A program made the translations under genes and the position numbers. 64,000 nucleotides of DNA from an uncultured Tolumonas sp. (GTDB lineage: Bacteria > Pseudomonadota > Gammaproteobacteria > Enterobacterales > Aeromonadaceae). The stretch lies in the NCBI RefSeq assembly GCF_963678185.1, contig NZ_OY782757.1, forward strand, positions 186,001 to 250,000. Direction: 5' to 3'. Below are positions 9,603 through 19,072 of the stretch, one piece after another (the first letter of the stretch is position 1; each line of letters starts with the position of its first letter). A model generated the notes under the pieces. The model was not told the DNA's origin. It was given only the letters and a program-made list of their open reading frames with translations, and made no database searches.

Positions 9603-10529
9603 ATGATGAGCCCAGAGCAAATATTGAGTTCAGCGCCGCCAGAATTGATCGTCCGGTTATTGGATAAACGGCAGATCCGTATTCGTAAGCGCTGGGCCAT
9701 TATTCAGCTCAACCTGTGGTTGCAGCAAGGCTGGGTTGCTGCGCAGGGTGAGGGCATTTTTAATTTAACGAATGCAGGCGAACAAACCTTCCGACAGTAT
9801 TTACTTACTCAAGGCGAAAGCTCACTAGAGTTTCTGTTACAACAACTCGATATTCAATTGCCAGCACAGTGTAACAGCCACATCCTTTCTTATTTGCTAA
9901 AACAAGATACCAAAGTCACGCTAGAACACATGCACGAGCATGAAATCAAAGTTTTGCGCGATAGCTATCTGCTACTGCGTTGTAACCTGCCGTGCAGCAT
10001 TTTTATGCAATCAGGCGAATTGATCGATGTCAGCACCTTGTTGAGTGTGTGGGGTGAAGTAGCCATTCCTGAACGAGCAATGACCGGCATTACAAAAATT
10101 CTTTGGAAGGAAAAACCGCCAGCGCACGTTATCACAATCGATAACCGTGACGCGTTTGTCAGTATGGCATTACCTGCTGACACTTTGCTGCTCCATGCAC
10201 CGCTTAAAGATACGACGATGGCAGAGCAGTTACTGCGTGCGTTGACAGATAATATTCACTGGTGCCATTTCGGTGATCTGTCACCCGAAAGTTTACATCT
10301 GGCTAATGCTTTTGCTGAGCGCATACAGCGGCAGTTAGCGTTGTTCTTACCTGAAAACTGGCCAGACTATCTGCGACTATTGGGTGAACCGCTTGCGGCG
10401 AACGAGAAGTGGTCAGTCGCTGGTTTGACACGTCAGCAGCAAATCAGTTTGCAATTTCTTTTTGAGAACCAACAGAAACTGCCACAGCAGGTCATGGTTT
10501 ACGCAAAAAACTGGATCCACCTGACATAG
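9603..10529 (+). CDS. JetD-like (DUF2220) protein beside mukBEF
   Basis: A 308-residue protein that resembles JetD/MksG, the winged-helix plus Toprim nuclease subunit of Wadjet (JetABCD/MksBEFG/EptABCD). The N-terminal third is helical and basic (RQIRIRKRWAIIQLNLWLQQ), wing-like in look. The C-terminal part holds HVITIDNRDAFVSM (about residues 175-188) and HWCHFGDLSPESLHLANAF (219-237), which line up by eye with the EN..F and WGDxDxxG Toprim motifs of JetD. Two acidic positions appear changed: D180 for Glu and S227 for the second Asp. No signal peptide or membrane segment. The start at 9603 is chosen over a TTG at 9597. The family call rests on motif reading; the function is unknown. Confidence 0.65.
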   Translation: MMSPEQILSSAPPELIVRLLDKRQIRIRKRWAIIQLNLWLQQGWVAAQGEGIFNLTNAGEQTFRQYLLTQGESSLEFLLQQLDIQLPAQCNSHILSYLLKQDTKVTLEHMHEHEIKVLRDSYLLLRCNLPCSIFMQSGELIDVSTLLSVWGEVAIPERAMTGITKILWKEKPPAHVITIDNRDAFVSMALPADTLLLHAPLKDTTMAEQLLRALTDNIHWCHFGDLSPESLHLANAFAERIQRQLALFLPENWPDYLRLLGEPLAANEKWSVAGLTRQQQISLQFLFENQQKLPQQVMVYAKNWIHLT

Positions 10530-10637
10530 TTTTGCAAGAAGCGGTGGTCGCTCGTTTTTCTCAGTGGTATAACATAACTCAGCAGGGCACTTGAGATGTG
10601 CCATCCCCCCAACCAGCCAAACTAAACAGGACGAACC

Positions 10638-11828
10638 ATGTTTGAGAAGGTGACTCAGGCTCCAGCCGACCCTATTTTGGGTTTAACCGAAGAATTCCGT
10701 AATGACCCGCGCACTAACAAAATCAATCTGGGTGTTGGTATTTATAAAGATGAAGCGGGTGCCACGCCAATTCTCAACTGTGTGAAAAAGGCAGAAAAAA
10801 TTCTGCTGGAAAAAGAAACCACCAAGAATTACCTGAGTATCGAAGGTAATCTGGAATATGGTCAGCTGGTGCAGGAACTGTTGTTTGGTGCTGACCATGA
10901 AATCGTGACCAGTAAACGCGCTAAAACTGCACAGGCTCCGGGCGGTACTGGTGCACTGCGTATTGGTGCTGAGTTTTTATTCCGTCAGGGCATTTCTAAG
11001 AAGGTTTGGATCTCTAATCCGACCTGGGTAAACCATTTCCAAGTGTTCGGTGTTGCGGGCATGGAAACTGCGGAATACCGTTACTACGATGCAGCGAATA
11101 AAAACCTCGATTTTAACGGCATGCTGGAGTCCTTGTCTGCTGCGGTAGAAGGTGATGTGGTGCTGTTGCATGGTTGCTGCCATAACCCAACTGGTGTTGA
11201 TCCATCACTGGAACAGTGGGAAGTGTTAGCGAAGTTCTGTGCAGAACGTAAATTGCTGCCATTTTTCGACTTTGCGTATCAAGGTTTTGGTCGTGGCGTT
11301 GAAGAAGATGCGGCCGGTCTGCGTACTTTCGCTAAGTATAATAAAGAGTTACTGGTTGCCAGCTCCTTCTCTAAAAACTTTGGTCTGTATAATGAGCGTG
11401 TAGGTGCCATTACGCTGATCACTGATAATTCGGAAGTCGCGCTGCGTGCTTTCAGCCAGATCAAAACTACCATTCGCGCAAACTACTCTAATCCACCATC
11501 ACACGGTGCAGCTGTTGTCGCGACAGTGCTAAAAGATACTGCTTTGCGTGCTGAGTGGATCGCCGAAGTTAAAGCCATGCGCGATCGTATTTGGGAAATG
11601 CGTGAACTGTTTGTACAAAAACTGAAAGCGAAAGGCATTCAGCAGGATTTCAGTTTTATCACTGAACAAAATGGCATGTTCTCATTCTCTGGTTTGAATA
11701 AAGATCAGGTAACTCGTCTGAACAAAGAATTCGCGATCTATATTGTCGGCTCTGGTCGAATCAGTGTTGCTGGTATTACCCGAAATAACATTGATGCGCT
11801 GATTGAAGGCATCGCTGCTGTGATCTGA
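10638..11828 (+). CDS. aspC: Aromatic/aspartate aminotransferase
   Basis: PLP-dependent class I aminotransferase that moves the amino group between aspartate and 2-oxoglutarate and often also acts on aromatic amino acids. The 396 residues match AspC. PLP lysine is K246 in [14 protein letters not shown]183 (CHNPTG) and D211 ([10 protein letters not shown]) contact the cofactor; the C-terminal arginine sits in GSGRISVAG. AspC and TyrB are close relatives; AspC is preferred by overall likeness. It stands alone between a 108-base gap and its own terminator. Confidence 0.93.
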   Translation: MFEKVTQAPADPILGLTEEFRNDPRTNKINLGVGIYKDEAGATPILNCVKKAEKILLEKETTKNYLSIEGNLEYGQLVQELLFGADHEIVTSKRAKTAQAPGGTGALRIGAEFLFRQGISKKVWISNPTWVNHFQVFGVAGMETAEYRYYDAANKNLDFNGMLESLSAAVEGDVVLLHGCCHNPTGVDPSLEQWEVLAKFCAERKLLPFFDFAYQGFGRGVEEDAAGLRTFAKYNKELLVASSFSKNFGLYNERVGAITLITDNSEVALRAFSQIKTTIRANYSNPPSHGAAVVATVLKDTALRAEWIAEVKAMRDRIWEMRELFVQKLKAKGIQQDFSFITEQNGMFSFSGLNKDQVTRLNKEFAIYIVGSGRISVAGITRNNIDALIEGIAAVI

Positions 11829-11853
11829 TATTCATCACATTGATGATAGATTA

Positions 11854-11876
11854 GCCCTGAATTTCAGGGCTTTTTT
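11854..11876 (+). terminator. Terminator of aspC
   Basis: A 7-bp stem GCCCTGA/TCAGGGC (11854-11860, 11864-11870) followed by six T, 25 bases after the aspC stop. Confidence 0.9.
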
Positions 11877-11892
11877 ATATATTAAACGGAAT

Positions 11893-11916
11893 AAAAAAGG
11901 GAGCCGAAGCTCCCTT
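11893..11916 (-). terminator. Terminator of the nucleoside-type ABC operon
   Basis: An 8-bp stem (11897-11904 with 11909-11916). On the minus strand the loop reads TTCG, a stable tetraloop, and the stem is followed by a T run. It faces the aspC terminator, so the two convergent units are insulated from each other. Confidence 0.9.
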
Positions 11917-11940
11917 AATACATCTGATTAAATCAGTTAT

Positions 11941-13023
11941 TTATTTTGGAACAGTAGCGTCGATACCGTCTACAAACCAGTTGATTTGCGCCAGTTCAGC
12001 ATCAGTCAGTGAATGACCAGCAGCAACAACTTCTTTACCAGTATTGTCTTTTAATGGGCCAGTAAATGGTTTCAGTTCGCCAGATTTGATCTTGTCGAAG
12101 TTAGTTTTGATAGCATCTTTAACATTCTGTGGCAGATTGTCGTTGATAGATGCCAGACGAACTACGTCTTCAGCAAAACCACCCCAGTAGTCTTGAGATT
12201 TCCAGCTGCCATCTTTAACTGCTTGTACAGTTTTGATGTAGTGTGGTTCCCAGTTGTCTTGGATAGAGAAAATATGGGCTTTAGGACCATATTGTGCAAC
12301 GTCAGATGCTTGACCAACAGCACGGATACCGCGTTTCTCAGCCACCATCATTGGCGCAGGGCTGTCAGTGTGCTGCATTAACACGTCAACACCTTGGTCG
12401 ATCAAAGCGTTAGCGGCATCAGTTTCTTTACCTGGGTCATACCATGTATTAGCCCAAACGATTTTGATTTTTACATTTGGATTAACAGATTTTGCACCCA
12501 TGTAGGTTGCATCGATATCGCGCAGAACTTCCGGAATTGGGAATGCAGCGATATAACCAATGGTATTAGATTTAGTCAACAGGCCAGCTGCAACACCCGC
12601 AACATAACGACCTTCGTAAGCGCGCTGAACATAAGTGCCTACGTTTTTGGTACGTTTGTAGCCAGTTGCATGTTCAAAAACTACGTTAGGGAATTTTTTC
12701 GCTACTTTCAGAGTCGGGTTCATGAAACCAAAAGAGGTGGTGAAAATGATTTTGTTACCACCTTTAGCTAATTGAGTAATTACTCGTTCAGCATCAGCAC
12801 CTTCTCCCACATTTTCAACAAACGTGGTTTGGATCTGGCCTGGAAGGGCTTTTTCCAACTCTTTACGCGCACGGTCATGTTCATAGCTCCAGCCATGATC
12901 ACCAACCGGGCCAACATACACAAAACCAACTTTCATTGGTTCTTCTGCGGCAGACGCTGCTGAAACAGCGCAGCCAGCAGTTAATGCAGCTACAGCCAGT
13001 AAACGAAAAATCCTTGTCTTCAT
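11941..13023 (-). CDS. BMP-family (PnrA-like) ABC substrate-binding protein
   Basis: Periplasmic or lipid-anchored binding protein of the basic membrane protein family, whose studied members bind nucleosides. The start at 13023 gives MKTRIFRLLAVAALTAGCAV with GGAGAA nine bases upstream; a start 11 codons further up has no support. The leader could be cut at ASAAEE as a Sec signal or at the imperfect lipobox LTAGC. The mature part shows KVGFVYVGPVGDHGWSYEHD and an EHATGYKRTKNVGTY segment typical of PnrA/BMP. It is the last gene of a four-gene minus-strand operon and is followed by a terminator. Nucleoside binding is inferred from the family. Confidence 0.88.
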   Translation of the reverse strand: MKTRIFRLLAVAALTAGCAVSAASAAEEPMKVGFVYVGPVGDHGWSYEHDRARKELEKALPGQIQTTFVENVGEGADAERVITQLAKGGNKIIFTTSFGFMNPTLKVAKKFPNVVFEHATGYKRTKNVGTYVQRAYEGRYVAGVAAGLLTKSNTIGYIAAFPIPEVLRDIDATYMGAKSVNPNVKIKIVWANTWYDPGKETDAANALIDQGVDVLMQHTDSPAPMMVAEKRGIRAVGQASDVAQYGPKAHIFSIQDNWEPHYIKTVQAVKDGSWKSQDYWGGFAEDVVRLASINDNLPQNVKDAIKTNFDKIKSGELKPFTGPLKDNTGKEVVAAGHSLTDAELAQINWFVDGIDATVPK

Positions 13024-13107
13024 TCGTATTTCTCCGATCATTTTTAAGAAACACAAGCCAAAGCTTGCGGCTCATCAATTACACAGCTAAAGAAATTGAT
13101 GAAAAAT

Positions 13108-14034
13108 TTATACTCTGGAATCAAACGTCTGACCCAACGACATAGGGGCAGACAGTTTTTCTTTCATCCGGTTTGAACCAATGAAAATCATGACTATCAG
13201 TGTAGCCAGATAAGGCAGCATAGCTAACAGGCTAGGGGAGATCTTCATTCCTAAGCCTTGTAATACCAAATGCATAATGCTGGCGATACCAAACAAGTAG
13301 GCACCCAAAACCAGATTTTTAGTTTTCCATGACGCGAACACAACCAATGCTAAAGCAATCCAGCCACGACCACCGGTCATGTTTTCCATCCACATGGGCG
13401 TATAAGCGAGCGACATGTAAGAACCAGCCAGACCAGCCATAGCGCCACCAAACAAGATTGCCAGATAACGTACGGTCAGAACTGGCAAGCCGATTGCGTT
13501 GGCGTTATGTGGGTTTTCACCTACAGCGCGTAAAATCAGGCCACCGCGCGTTTTCACGCAGAACCAGCCGACAACCAACACCAGCAACCAACTCACATAG
13601 ATCATGACATCATGCGAGAACAGCAATTGACCCACGAAAGGGATATCGCTCAGCAATGGAATATGAAAACCTTGAAAACCTTTAACTGTTTTTCCTACAT
13701 AAGCGGCACCGATAAATGCGCTTAGCCCTGTTCCAAAAATAGTCAAAGCTAAACCTGTCGCAACCTGATTAGCGCGTAAATGCATACTGATCACGGCAAA
13801 CAACATTGACATCAACATACCCGCTAACATGGCGGCTAAGATACCCAGGAACAAAGAGCCAGTACTGAACGCGGCAATAAAACCGCATACTGCGCCCATC
13901 AGCATCATCCCTTCTTGGCCTAGGTTCAGGACACCTGATTTTTCACAAACCATTTCACCTAAGGCAACCAGCAATAACGGGGTTCCCGTCTTAATTGCCG
14001 CCGTCAGAATTTGCAGAAGCAGTACATTATCCAT
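13108..14034 (-). CDS. ABC transporter permease, nucleoside type (NupQ/YufQ-like)
   Basis: Integral inner-membrane permease of the BPD_transp_2 family (308 residues, many hydrophobic segments). It carries GEMVCEKSGVLNLGQEGMML near the N-terminus, a hallmark of the short permease of BMP-type importers, and GENPHNANAIGL in the coupling region. It forms the channel with the 14027-15097 product; the two genes overlap by 8 bases, suggesting coupled translation. In Bacillus and Streptococcus such quartets import nucleosides; the substrate here is inferred. Confidence 0.88.
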   Translation of the reverse strand: MDNVLLLQILTAAIKTGTPLLLVALGEMVCEKSGVLNLGQEGMMLMGAVCGFIAAFSTGSLFLGILAAMLAGMLMSMLFAVISMHLRANQVATGLALTIFGTGLSAFIGAAYVGKTVKGFQGFHIPLLSDIPFVGQLLFSHDVMIYVSWLLVLVVGWFCVKTRGGLILRAVGENPHNANAIGLPVLTVRYLAILFGGAMAGLAGSYMSLAYTPMWMENMTGGRGWIALALVVFASWKTKNLVLGAYLFGIASIMHLVLQGLGMKISPSLLAMLPYLATLIVMIFIGSNRMKEKLSAPMSLGQTFDSRV

Positions 14035-15097
14035 TCTGATTTTCCTTAGATGTTACTTTAACTAAACGGTATTTCAGCAGGAAATCACTAGCGAGTAATA
14101 AAAACAGCAATGAACCCTGGAATAAACCGGTGATTGCGGTTGGCACTCCTAATTCGATCTGAGCCATGTCACCACCCATGTATATCAAACCTAAGAACAG
14201 GCCAGATAAAAGCATACCAATCGGGTGTAGGCGGCCCAGCCATGCGACGATAATCGCGGCATAACCATAACCCGGTGATACGGACGGGATCAGCTGACCA
14301 ATCGGGCCAGAAACTTCACACGCACCGGCCAGACCAGCTAATGCACCAGATAGCAGCATAATGCCCCAGCGCAAGCGACGAATAGAAAAACCGGCATAGT
14401 GCGCGGATGACTCATCGTGCCCCAATACGCGGATCTGGAAGCCTAACCAAGTAAAACGTAATAACACCCAGCACAACACTGCAGCGAGTAATGCAAATAA
14501 CACGCCCAAATGCACACGGGTATTTTCAATCAGGATGGGTAACAGCTGTGAATCAGTAAACATCGCTGATTCAGGAAAGCCCATACCTTCAGGGTCTTTC
14601 AACGGTCCATGCACAGCCCATTGCAATGCGTAAAGGGCAATGTAGTTCAACATGATGGTAGATAAGATGATATTGCTGTTGAACCACTGACGCAGGGCAA
14701 TTGCAATACCTGACCAAGCCATACCAGCTAGCACACCCGCAATCAGAGCAAACCAGACGCTGAGTGAGTTATCGGCAAAATGCAGACTGACCGCACTACC
14801 GACCACAGCGCCCATCAACAGCTGCCCTTCAGCACCGATATTCCACAAATTAGCCTGATAACAAAGTGCCAAGCCAATTGCACAAAGCAGCATTGGTGCC
14901 GTTTTTACTAATAACTCACCTATGTTGTAACCATCGGCAAGAGGGCTGATGAAGAATACATGCATCGCATGAACCGGATCTTTACCCAGAAAACTAAACA
15001 GCCCCATTCCCAGCAGAACAGTAAAAAACACCGCGATCAACGGTGATACTATCTGCAGATACCACGGGATAAACGTACGAGGTTGAAATTGCCACAT
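14027..15097 (-). CDS. ABC transporter permease, nucleoside type (NupP/YufP-like)
   Basis: The longer permease of the BMP-type importer (356 residues). It shows LWNIGAEGQLLMGAVVG, the same glycine-rich signature as its partner, plus a coupling-helix region RVLGHDESSAHYAGFSIRRL and at least eight hydrophobic segments. It starts six bases after the ATPase gene ends and overlaps the next permease, as expected of a co-transcribed complex. The product sits in the inner membrane and pairs with its partner as a heterodimer. Confidence 0.88.
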   Translation of the reverse strand: MWQFQPRTFIPWYLQIVSPLIAVFFTVLLGMGLFSFLGKDPVHAMHVFFISPLADGYNIGELLVKTAPMLLCAIGLALCYQANLWNIGAEGQLLMGAVVGSAVSLHFADNSLSVWFALIAGVLAGMAWSGIAIALRQWFNSNIILSTIMLNYIALYALQWAVHGPLKDPEGMGFPESAMFTDSQLLPILIENTRVHLGVLFALLAAVLCWVLLRFTWLGFQIRVLGHDESSAHYAGFSIRRLRWGIMLLSGALAGLAGACEVSGPIGQLIPSVSPGYGYAAIIVAWLGRLHPIGMLLSGLFLGLIYMGGDMAQIELGVPTAITGLFQGSLLFLLLASDFLLKYRLVKVTSKENQNG

Positions 15098-15103
15098 GGT
15101 GGT

Positions 15104-16624
15104 TTATTCCTGCTCCAGAAATTGTCCGGCCATCCACTGACCGATCTGATTCGTGCTGGTGTCCTGAGTTTGTACCACAGGCGAGAGATGACCATCGAAC
15201 AGCGCTGCAATGCGATCACTGATCAGGAATAGTTCATCCAAATCTTCAGAGATCACCACAATAGCCGCACCGCGATCGCGTAACTCCATTAGCTCACGAT
15301 AGATTGCATTTGCCGCTCCAATATCAACACCCCAAGTTGGGTGGGCGCAGACAAAAACATTCGGTTCGAGCGCGAGTTCACGGCCAATAATAAATTTCTG
15401 TAGGTTGCCGCCAGAAAGTGATTGGGCCGGCGCATGTTCGTTGTGGCATTTGACTTGATGTTGCTCAATGACATCACGAGTACGGGCAGACACCTTATGC
15501 CATTTTACCCAACCAAAGCGTTTCAAACCCAGCGTGGCATTTGTCAGCAGTAAGTTTTCACGAAGGCTCATCTTTGGCGCCGCACCATGACCGAGACGTT
15601 CGGCAGGTACATAAGCCATACCCAGGCGGCGACGGCGACCGACATTCAGACGACCGACAGGTTTACCATTCATGATGACCTGATCGCTGTGTGTACTGAC
15701 GCGTTCACCACTCAGAATACTCAGCAGTTCTTCCTGACCATTACCAGCGACACCGGCAATACCTAATATTTCGCCACCACGCAGCGAAAAATTAAGTTTT
15801 TTCAGCGCACAAGCAAAGGGGTTTGGTGCTGATACGGAGAGATCTTTAACTTCCAGATTAATTTTTTTGCTGGAGCGACGTTCATAGGTTTCAGCAATTG
15901 CGCTGTCACCTACCATCATGCGGGCGATGCTTTCTGGCGTTTCATTGGAAGGAATACACGCGCCAGTCACTCGTCCACCACGTAATATGGTGGCGTTATG
16001 ACAAAGTGCCGTTACTTCTTTTAGTTTGTGACTGATAAACAGGATCGTACAACCATCAGCGGCAAGCTGACGTAATACCACAAACAGGCTATCGACTTCC
16101 TGAGGCGTCAGTACTGACGTCGGCTCATCAAGAATAAGCAGTTTGACCTGTTGGATCAGGCAGCGAAGAATTTCTACTCGTTGGCGTTCGCCCATGGACA
16201 AGCTAAACACATAACGATCTGGATCGATATTCAGTCCATAATTACCCGACAGCTCACGGATGCGTCCTGCAAGATCACCGATTTGTTCCCGCATCGACGG
16301 GGTGAGACACAAAGCGATGTTTTCCGTGACGGAAAGTGTTTCAAACAGCGAAAAATGCTGGAACACCATACCGATACCTAATTCGCGGGCATGAGAAGGA
16401 GAGCGGATCTGCATCTCCTGACCATCCCACACGATGGAACCACTGTCCGGGGTCACCAAACCATAAATGATTTTGACCAAGGTTGACTTTCCTGCACCAT
16501 TTTCACCCAATAGCGCATGGATTTCACCACGTTCGAGCTTCAAATTGATCTTGTCGTTCGCAAGACAGCCGGGATATTGCTTTTTGATATCCCACAATTC
16601 AAGCTGGTAATGATGTGTTGTCAT
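15104..16624 (-). CDS. ABC transporter ATP-binding protein, two-domain (NupO/YufO-like)
   Basis: Cytoplasmic ATPase with two fused nucleotide-binding domains (506 residues), as in sugar and nucleoside importers of the RbsA type. Domain 1 has Walker A GENGAGKST, signature LSMGERQRVEIL and Walker B LLILDEPT. Domain 2 has a changed P-loop (GVAGNGQEELLS) and signature LSGGNLQKFIIGREL, so probably only one site is fully active; this asymmetry is normal for the family. It is the first gene of the operon, so the promoter should lie in 16625-16942. Confidence 0.9.
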   Translation of the reverse strand: MTTHHYQLELWDIKKQYPGCLANDKINLKLERGEIHALLGENGAGKSTLVKIIYGLVTPDSGSIVWDGQEMQIRSPSHARELGIGMVFQHFSLFETLSVTENIALCLTPSMREQIGDLAGRIRELSGNYGLNIDPDRYVFSLSMGERQRVEILRCLIQQVKLLILDEPTSVLTPQEVDSLFVVLRQLAADGCTILFISHKLKEVTALCHNATILRGGRVTGACIPSNETPESIARMMVGDSAIAETYERRSSKKINLEVKDLSVSAPNPFACALKKLNFSLRGGEILGIAGVAGNGQEELLSILSGERVSTHSDQVIMNGKPVGRLNVGRRRRLGMAYVPAERLGHGAAPKMSLRENLLLTNATLGLKRFGWVKWHKVSARTRDVIEQHQVKCHNEHAPAQSLSGGNLQKFIIGRELALEPNVFVCAHPTWGVDIGAANAIYRELMELRDRGAAIVVISEDLDELFLISDRIAALFDGHLSPVVQTQDTSTNQIGQWMAGQFLEQE

Positions 16625-16942
16625 CCTCTTTACGACACTCCGAAAAAATTGATGTGCGAGTTAAGCAAAAAATCGTCCAATTTGCCATTTTTTCTGTATG
16701 TGAAATCACTGATCAGCGAAAAAATCACCATGTGAAGAGGGCGATCAGCCGAATAATGTAGCGGATATGTAAAATGCAGGGATATGTCTAGCTTCAATAC
16801 GGACTCACTGTATTTTAGTGGCGCTGAATTCGCTCCGATTATTTTATAACCGATAACGCATATTTTTCCTGCATTATTTTGAAGTTGATAATAGATATGT
16901 TGCTGAAAGCATTTTTCTCTTCGGTTTTTTCTTTTTTATGGC
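16625..16942. other. Divergent intergenic region, ABC importer / helicase IV
   Basis: 318 A+T-rich bases between two divergent transcription units. No coding frame, strong palindrome or terminator stands out. It must hold promoters for both units, but no single -35/-10 pair was clear enough to call. Confidence 0.4.
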
Positions 16943-19039
16943 ATGGAACCAATGAGTAACTTAGAACTAAAACGAAGCTGGCTGGCGCAGTTGTTTTTTG
17001 GACGACAAGATGCAGTTTTAGCGCATCAAACAACCGGATTAAGCATCGCAGATGATTCCAAAAAACAGTTGTTACCATTTGCCCGAATGAATGCCAAACC
17101 AGAAATAAAGCATTGTTTGTTTTGGTCTGATCTTTATATCACGACAGCAAGGAAAACCTATCTTTATCGTGGTTTTTCTCGAACTCGTTTGCGTCAGTTG
17201 GTGATGTTGTTGAGTCAAGGCTGGCAAAGTCATATTGAGCAGCAATTAAATGCCGAGTATTTAAATGCCAAAGCTATGAAAGCCGAACTACGTGCTTTTT
17301 TAGATAGCTCTGCCTATCGGCGTGACTCACAACGTCAGTGGTTGGTTAATCGCTGTCAGGCAATTTCTTCGGTATCTGCCGCATTAAAAGCGCAATTTGC
17401 TACATCTCGTCAGCAATCGACATTTAAATATCTGGCTGCTTTTGTTGCTGCATCGGAAGAGAAAGTGAAAAAAGCGAATGCCAAATTCCTACAGCAAGAA
17501 GGTATTCGATTTAAATCATTTTTCGACACAATAGAAAAAAATCCACTGACTGGGGCTCAGCGTCAGGCATGTTTAATTAACGAAGATCGTAATCTGGTAT
17601 TGGCAGGTGCTGGCACAGGGAAAACCAGCACAATGATTGGTCGGGCTGGCTATTTGCTTGCGAGTGAACAAACAAAACCAGAACAAATCTTAATGTTGGC
17701 GTTTGCTAAAAAAGCGGCCGAAGAGATGCAGGAGCGGCAGGACAAATGTCTCAGCTCGATATTGCAGCAAGCCGTGCCAACCATAAAAACCTTCCATGCC
17801 TTGGGCTTAGAGATCATCTCTATAGTTGAAGGTCGACGTCCCACCCTTACTGCCTTTGCGGATGATAATGCTTTATTTACTCGTTTTATTGAGAAAGTCG
17901 TTGCTGAACTAATGCAGGACGCTGCGTATCAAGCAACGGTAATGAAATTTTGTGATTGCTCATCGTCGCTGAATTCAACGTCGGATGTATCGCAATTTCT
18001 GGCTGATTTTTTGGTGTTATTTAAACAGTCATCTCAAACATTAGCAGCACTAAAAAAGCGAATACCAAAGAAGGATAAATCGCGTTTTACGCTGTTAATT
18101 GCGCTTTTTGAACCCGTTCTGGCTGCGTATCAGCTTCATTTATCGGGGCGTAATGAAATTGATTTTGCAGACATGATTGAAAAAGCGCTCGAATATATTG
18201 AAAACGGGCGTTATCACTCGCCGTATCAACACATATTGATTGATGAGTTCCAGGATATTAGCCAACCACGAGCTCGTCTGATCAAAGCATTACTGGCGCA
18301 ACGAGATGATGCAGTGCTGTTTGCGGTTGGTGATGACTGGCAAGCGATCTATCGTTTTAGCGGCAGTGATTTGAGTGTGACACAACGGTTTAGTGACATA
18401 TTTGGGGCTGCCAGTGTGACAGCGCTTGATACCACGTTCCGTTTCAATAATAAGATTGGCGATGTGGCATCAACGTTTGTGTTGCAGAATCCTGCTCAGA
18501 TAAAAAAATCGATCAACTCTGTGACTGTGGTGGCTGAGCCTGCGGTGTCACTTATCCAAGTAAAGGATGCTAAGCGAGGGCTTCATCAAGCGTTAAATGC
18601 CATCCACCAGCAAGTCATGAATCAGCCGGATCAGAAAATGACTGTCGCTGTATTAGCTCGCTTTAATTTCCTACTCGGTGATGGCAGCCAGAAAGAGCTC
18701 AAACTGCAGATGGAAACGCAATATCCATTATTGGATCTGCAATTTATGTCAGTGCATGCCTCGAAGGGGAAAGAAGCTGATTACGTGGTCATATTGGGTC
18801 TGTGTAACGGCAAATATGGTTTCCCAAGTCAAAAAGAGGGCGATCCCATCTTGGAGTTTTTGTTACCAGAAAAAGAGTCTTTCCCTGATGCAGAAGAGCG
18901 CCGGTTATTTTATGTGGCATTAACACGTGCTCGGCATCGGGTATATCTAGTATGTAATCCAACAGCGGTATCACCTTTTATTGCTGAATTAATCAATCAG
19001 AAATATCCGGTTTGTAGCGACGAATTCGCGTTAGAATGA
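16943..19039 (+). CDS. helD: Helicase IV-like UvrD/Rep-family DNA helicase
   Basis: Superfamily 1A helicase of 698 residues (E. coli HelD: 684), a 3'-5' ATP-driven DNA unwinder. An N-terminal region of about 195 residues precedes the helicase core. Walker A GAGTGKT is at 222-228; then LMLAFAKKAAEEMQER (motif Ia), IDEFQDIS (motif II), VGDDWQAIYRF (motif III), MSVHASKGKEADYV (motif V) and FYVALTRAR (motif VI). ATG codons at 16943 and 16952 both fit; neither has a strong ribosome site. Downstream fsr is on the same strand, 33 bases away, perhaps only by chance. Confidence 0.88.
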   Translation: MEPMSNLELKRSWLAQLFFGRQDAVLAHQTTGLSIADDSKKQLLPFARMNAKPEIKHCLFWSDLYITTARKTYLYRGFSRTRLRQLVMLLSQGWQSHIEQQLNAEYLNAKAMKAELRAFLDSSAYRRDSQRQWLVNRCQAISSVSAALKAQFATSRQQSTFKYLAAFVAASEEKVKKANAKFLQQEGIRFKSFFDTIEKNPLTGAQRQACLINEDRNLVLAGAGTGKTSTMIGRAGYLLASEQTKPEQILMLAFAKKAAEEMQERQDKCLSSILQQAVPTIKTFHALGLEIISIVEGRRPTLTAFADDNALFTRFIEKVVAELMQDAAYQATVMKFCDCSSSLNSTSDVSQFLADFLVLFKQSSQTLAALKKRIPKKDKSRFTLLIALFEPVLAAYQLHLSGRNEIDFADMIEKALEYIENGRYHSPYQHILIDEFQDISQPRARLIKALLAQRDDAVLFAVGDDWQAIYRFSGSDLSVTQRFSDIFGAASVTALDTTFRFNNKIGDVASTFVLQNPAQIKKSINSVTVVAEPAVSLIQVKDAKRGLHQALNAIHQQVMNQPDQKMTVAVLARFNFLLGDGSQKELKLQMETQYPLLDLQFMSVHASKGKEADYVVILGLCNGKYGFPSQKEGDPILEFLLPEKESFPDAEERRLFYVALTRARHRVYLVCNPTAVSPFIAELINQKYPVCSDEFALE

Positions 19040-19072
19040 ATATTCTTACTTACACAACGTTAAGAATTTCTA

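Noticed and set aside
9603..10529. A full Wadjet (JetABCD) defence system
   Set aside because: The SMC, kleisin and KITE genes match MukBEF, not JetABC, and the Toprim motif looks degenerate; only the fourth gene is JetD-like.
10535..10560. A possible terminator after the JetD-like gene
   Set aside because: Four-bp stem AGCG/CGCT before TTTTT; too short to separate from chance.
12394..12771. A 125-codon plus-strand frame inside the BMP binding-protein gene
   Set aside because: The minus-strand gene is a clear family member, so this is its mirror frame.
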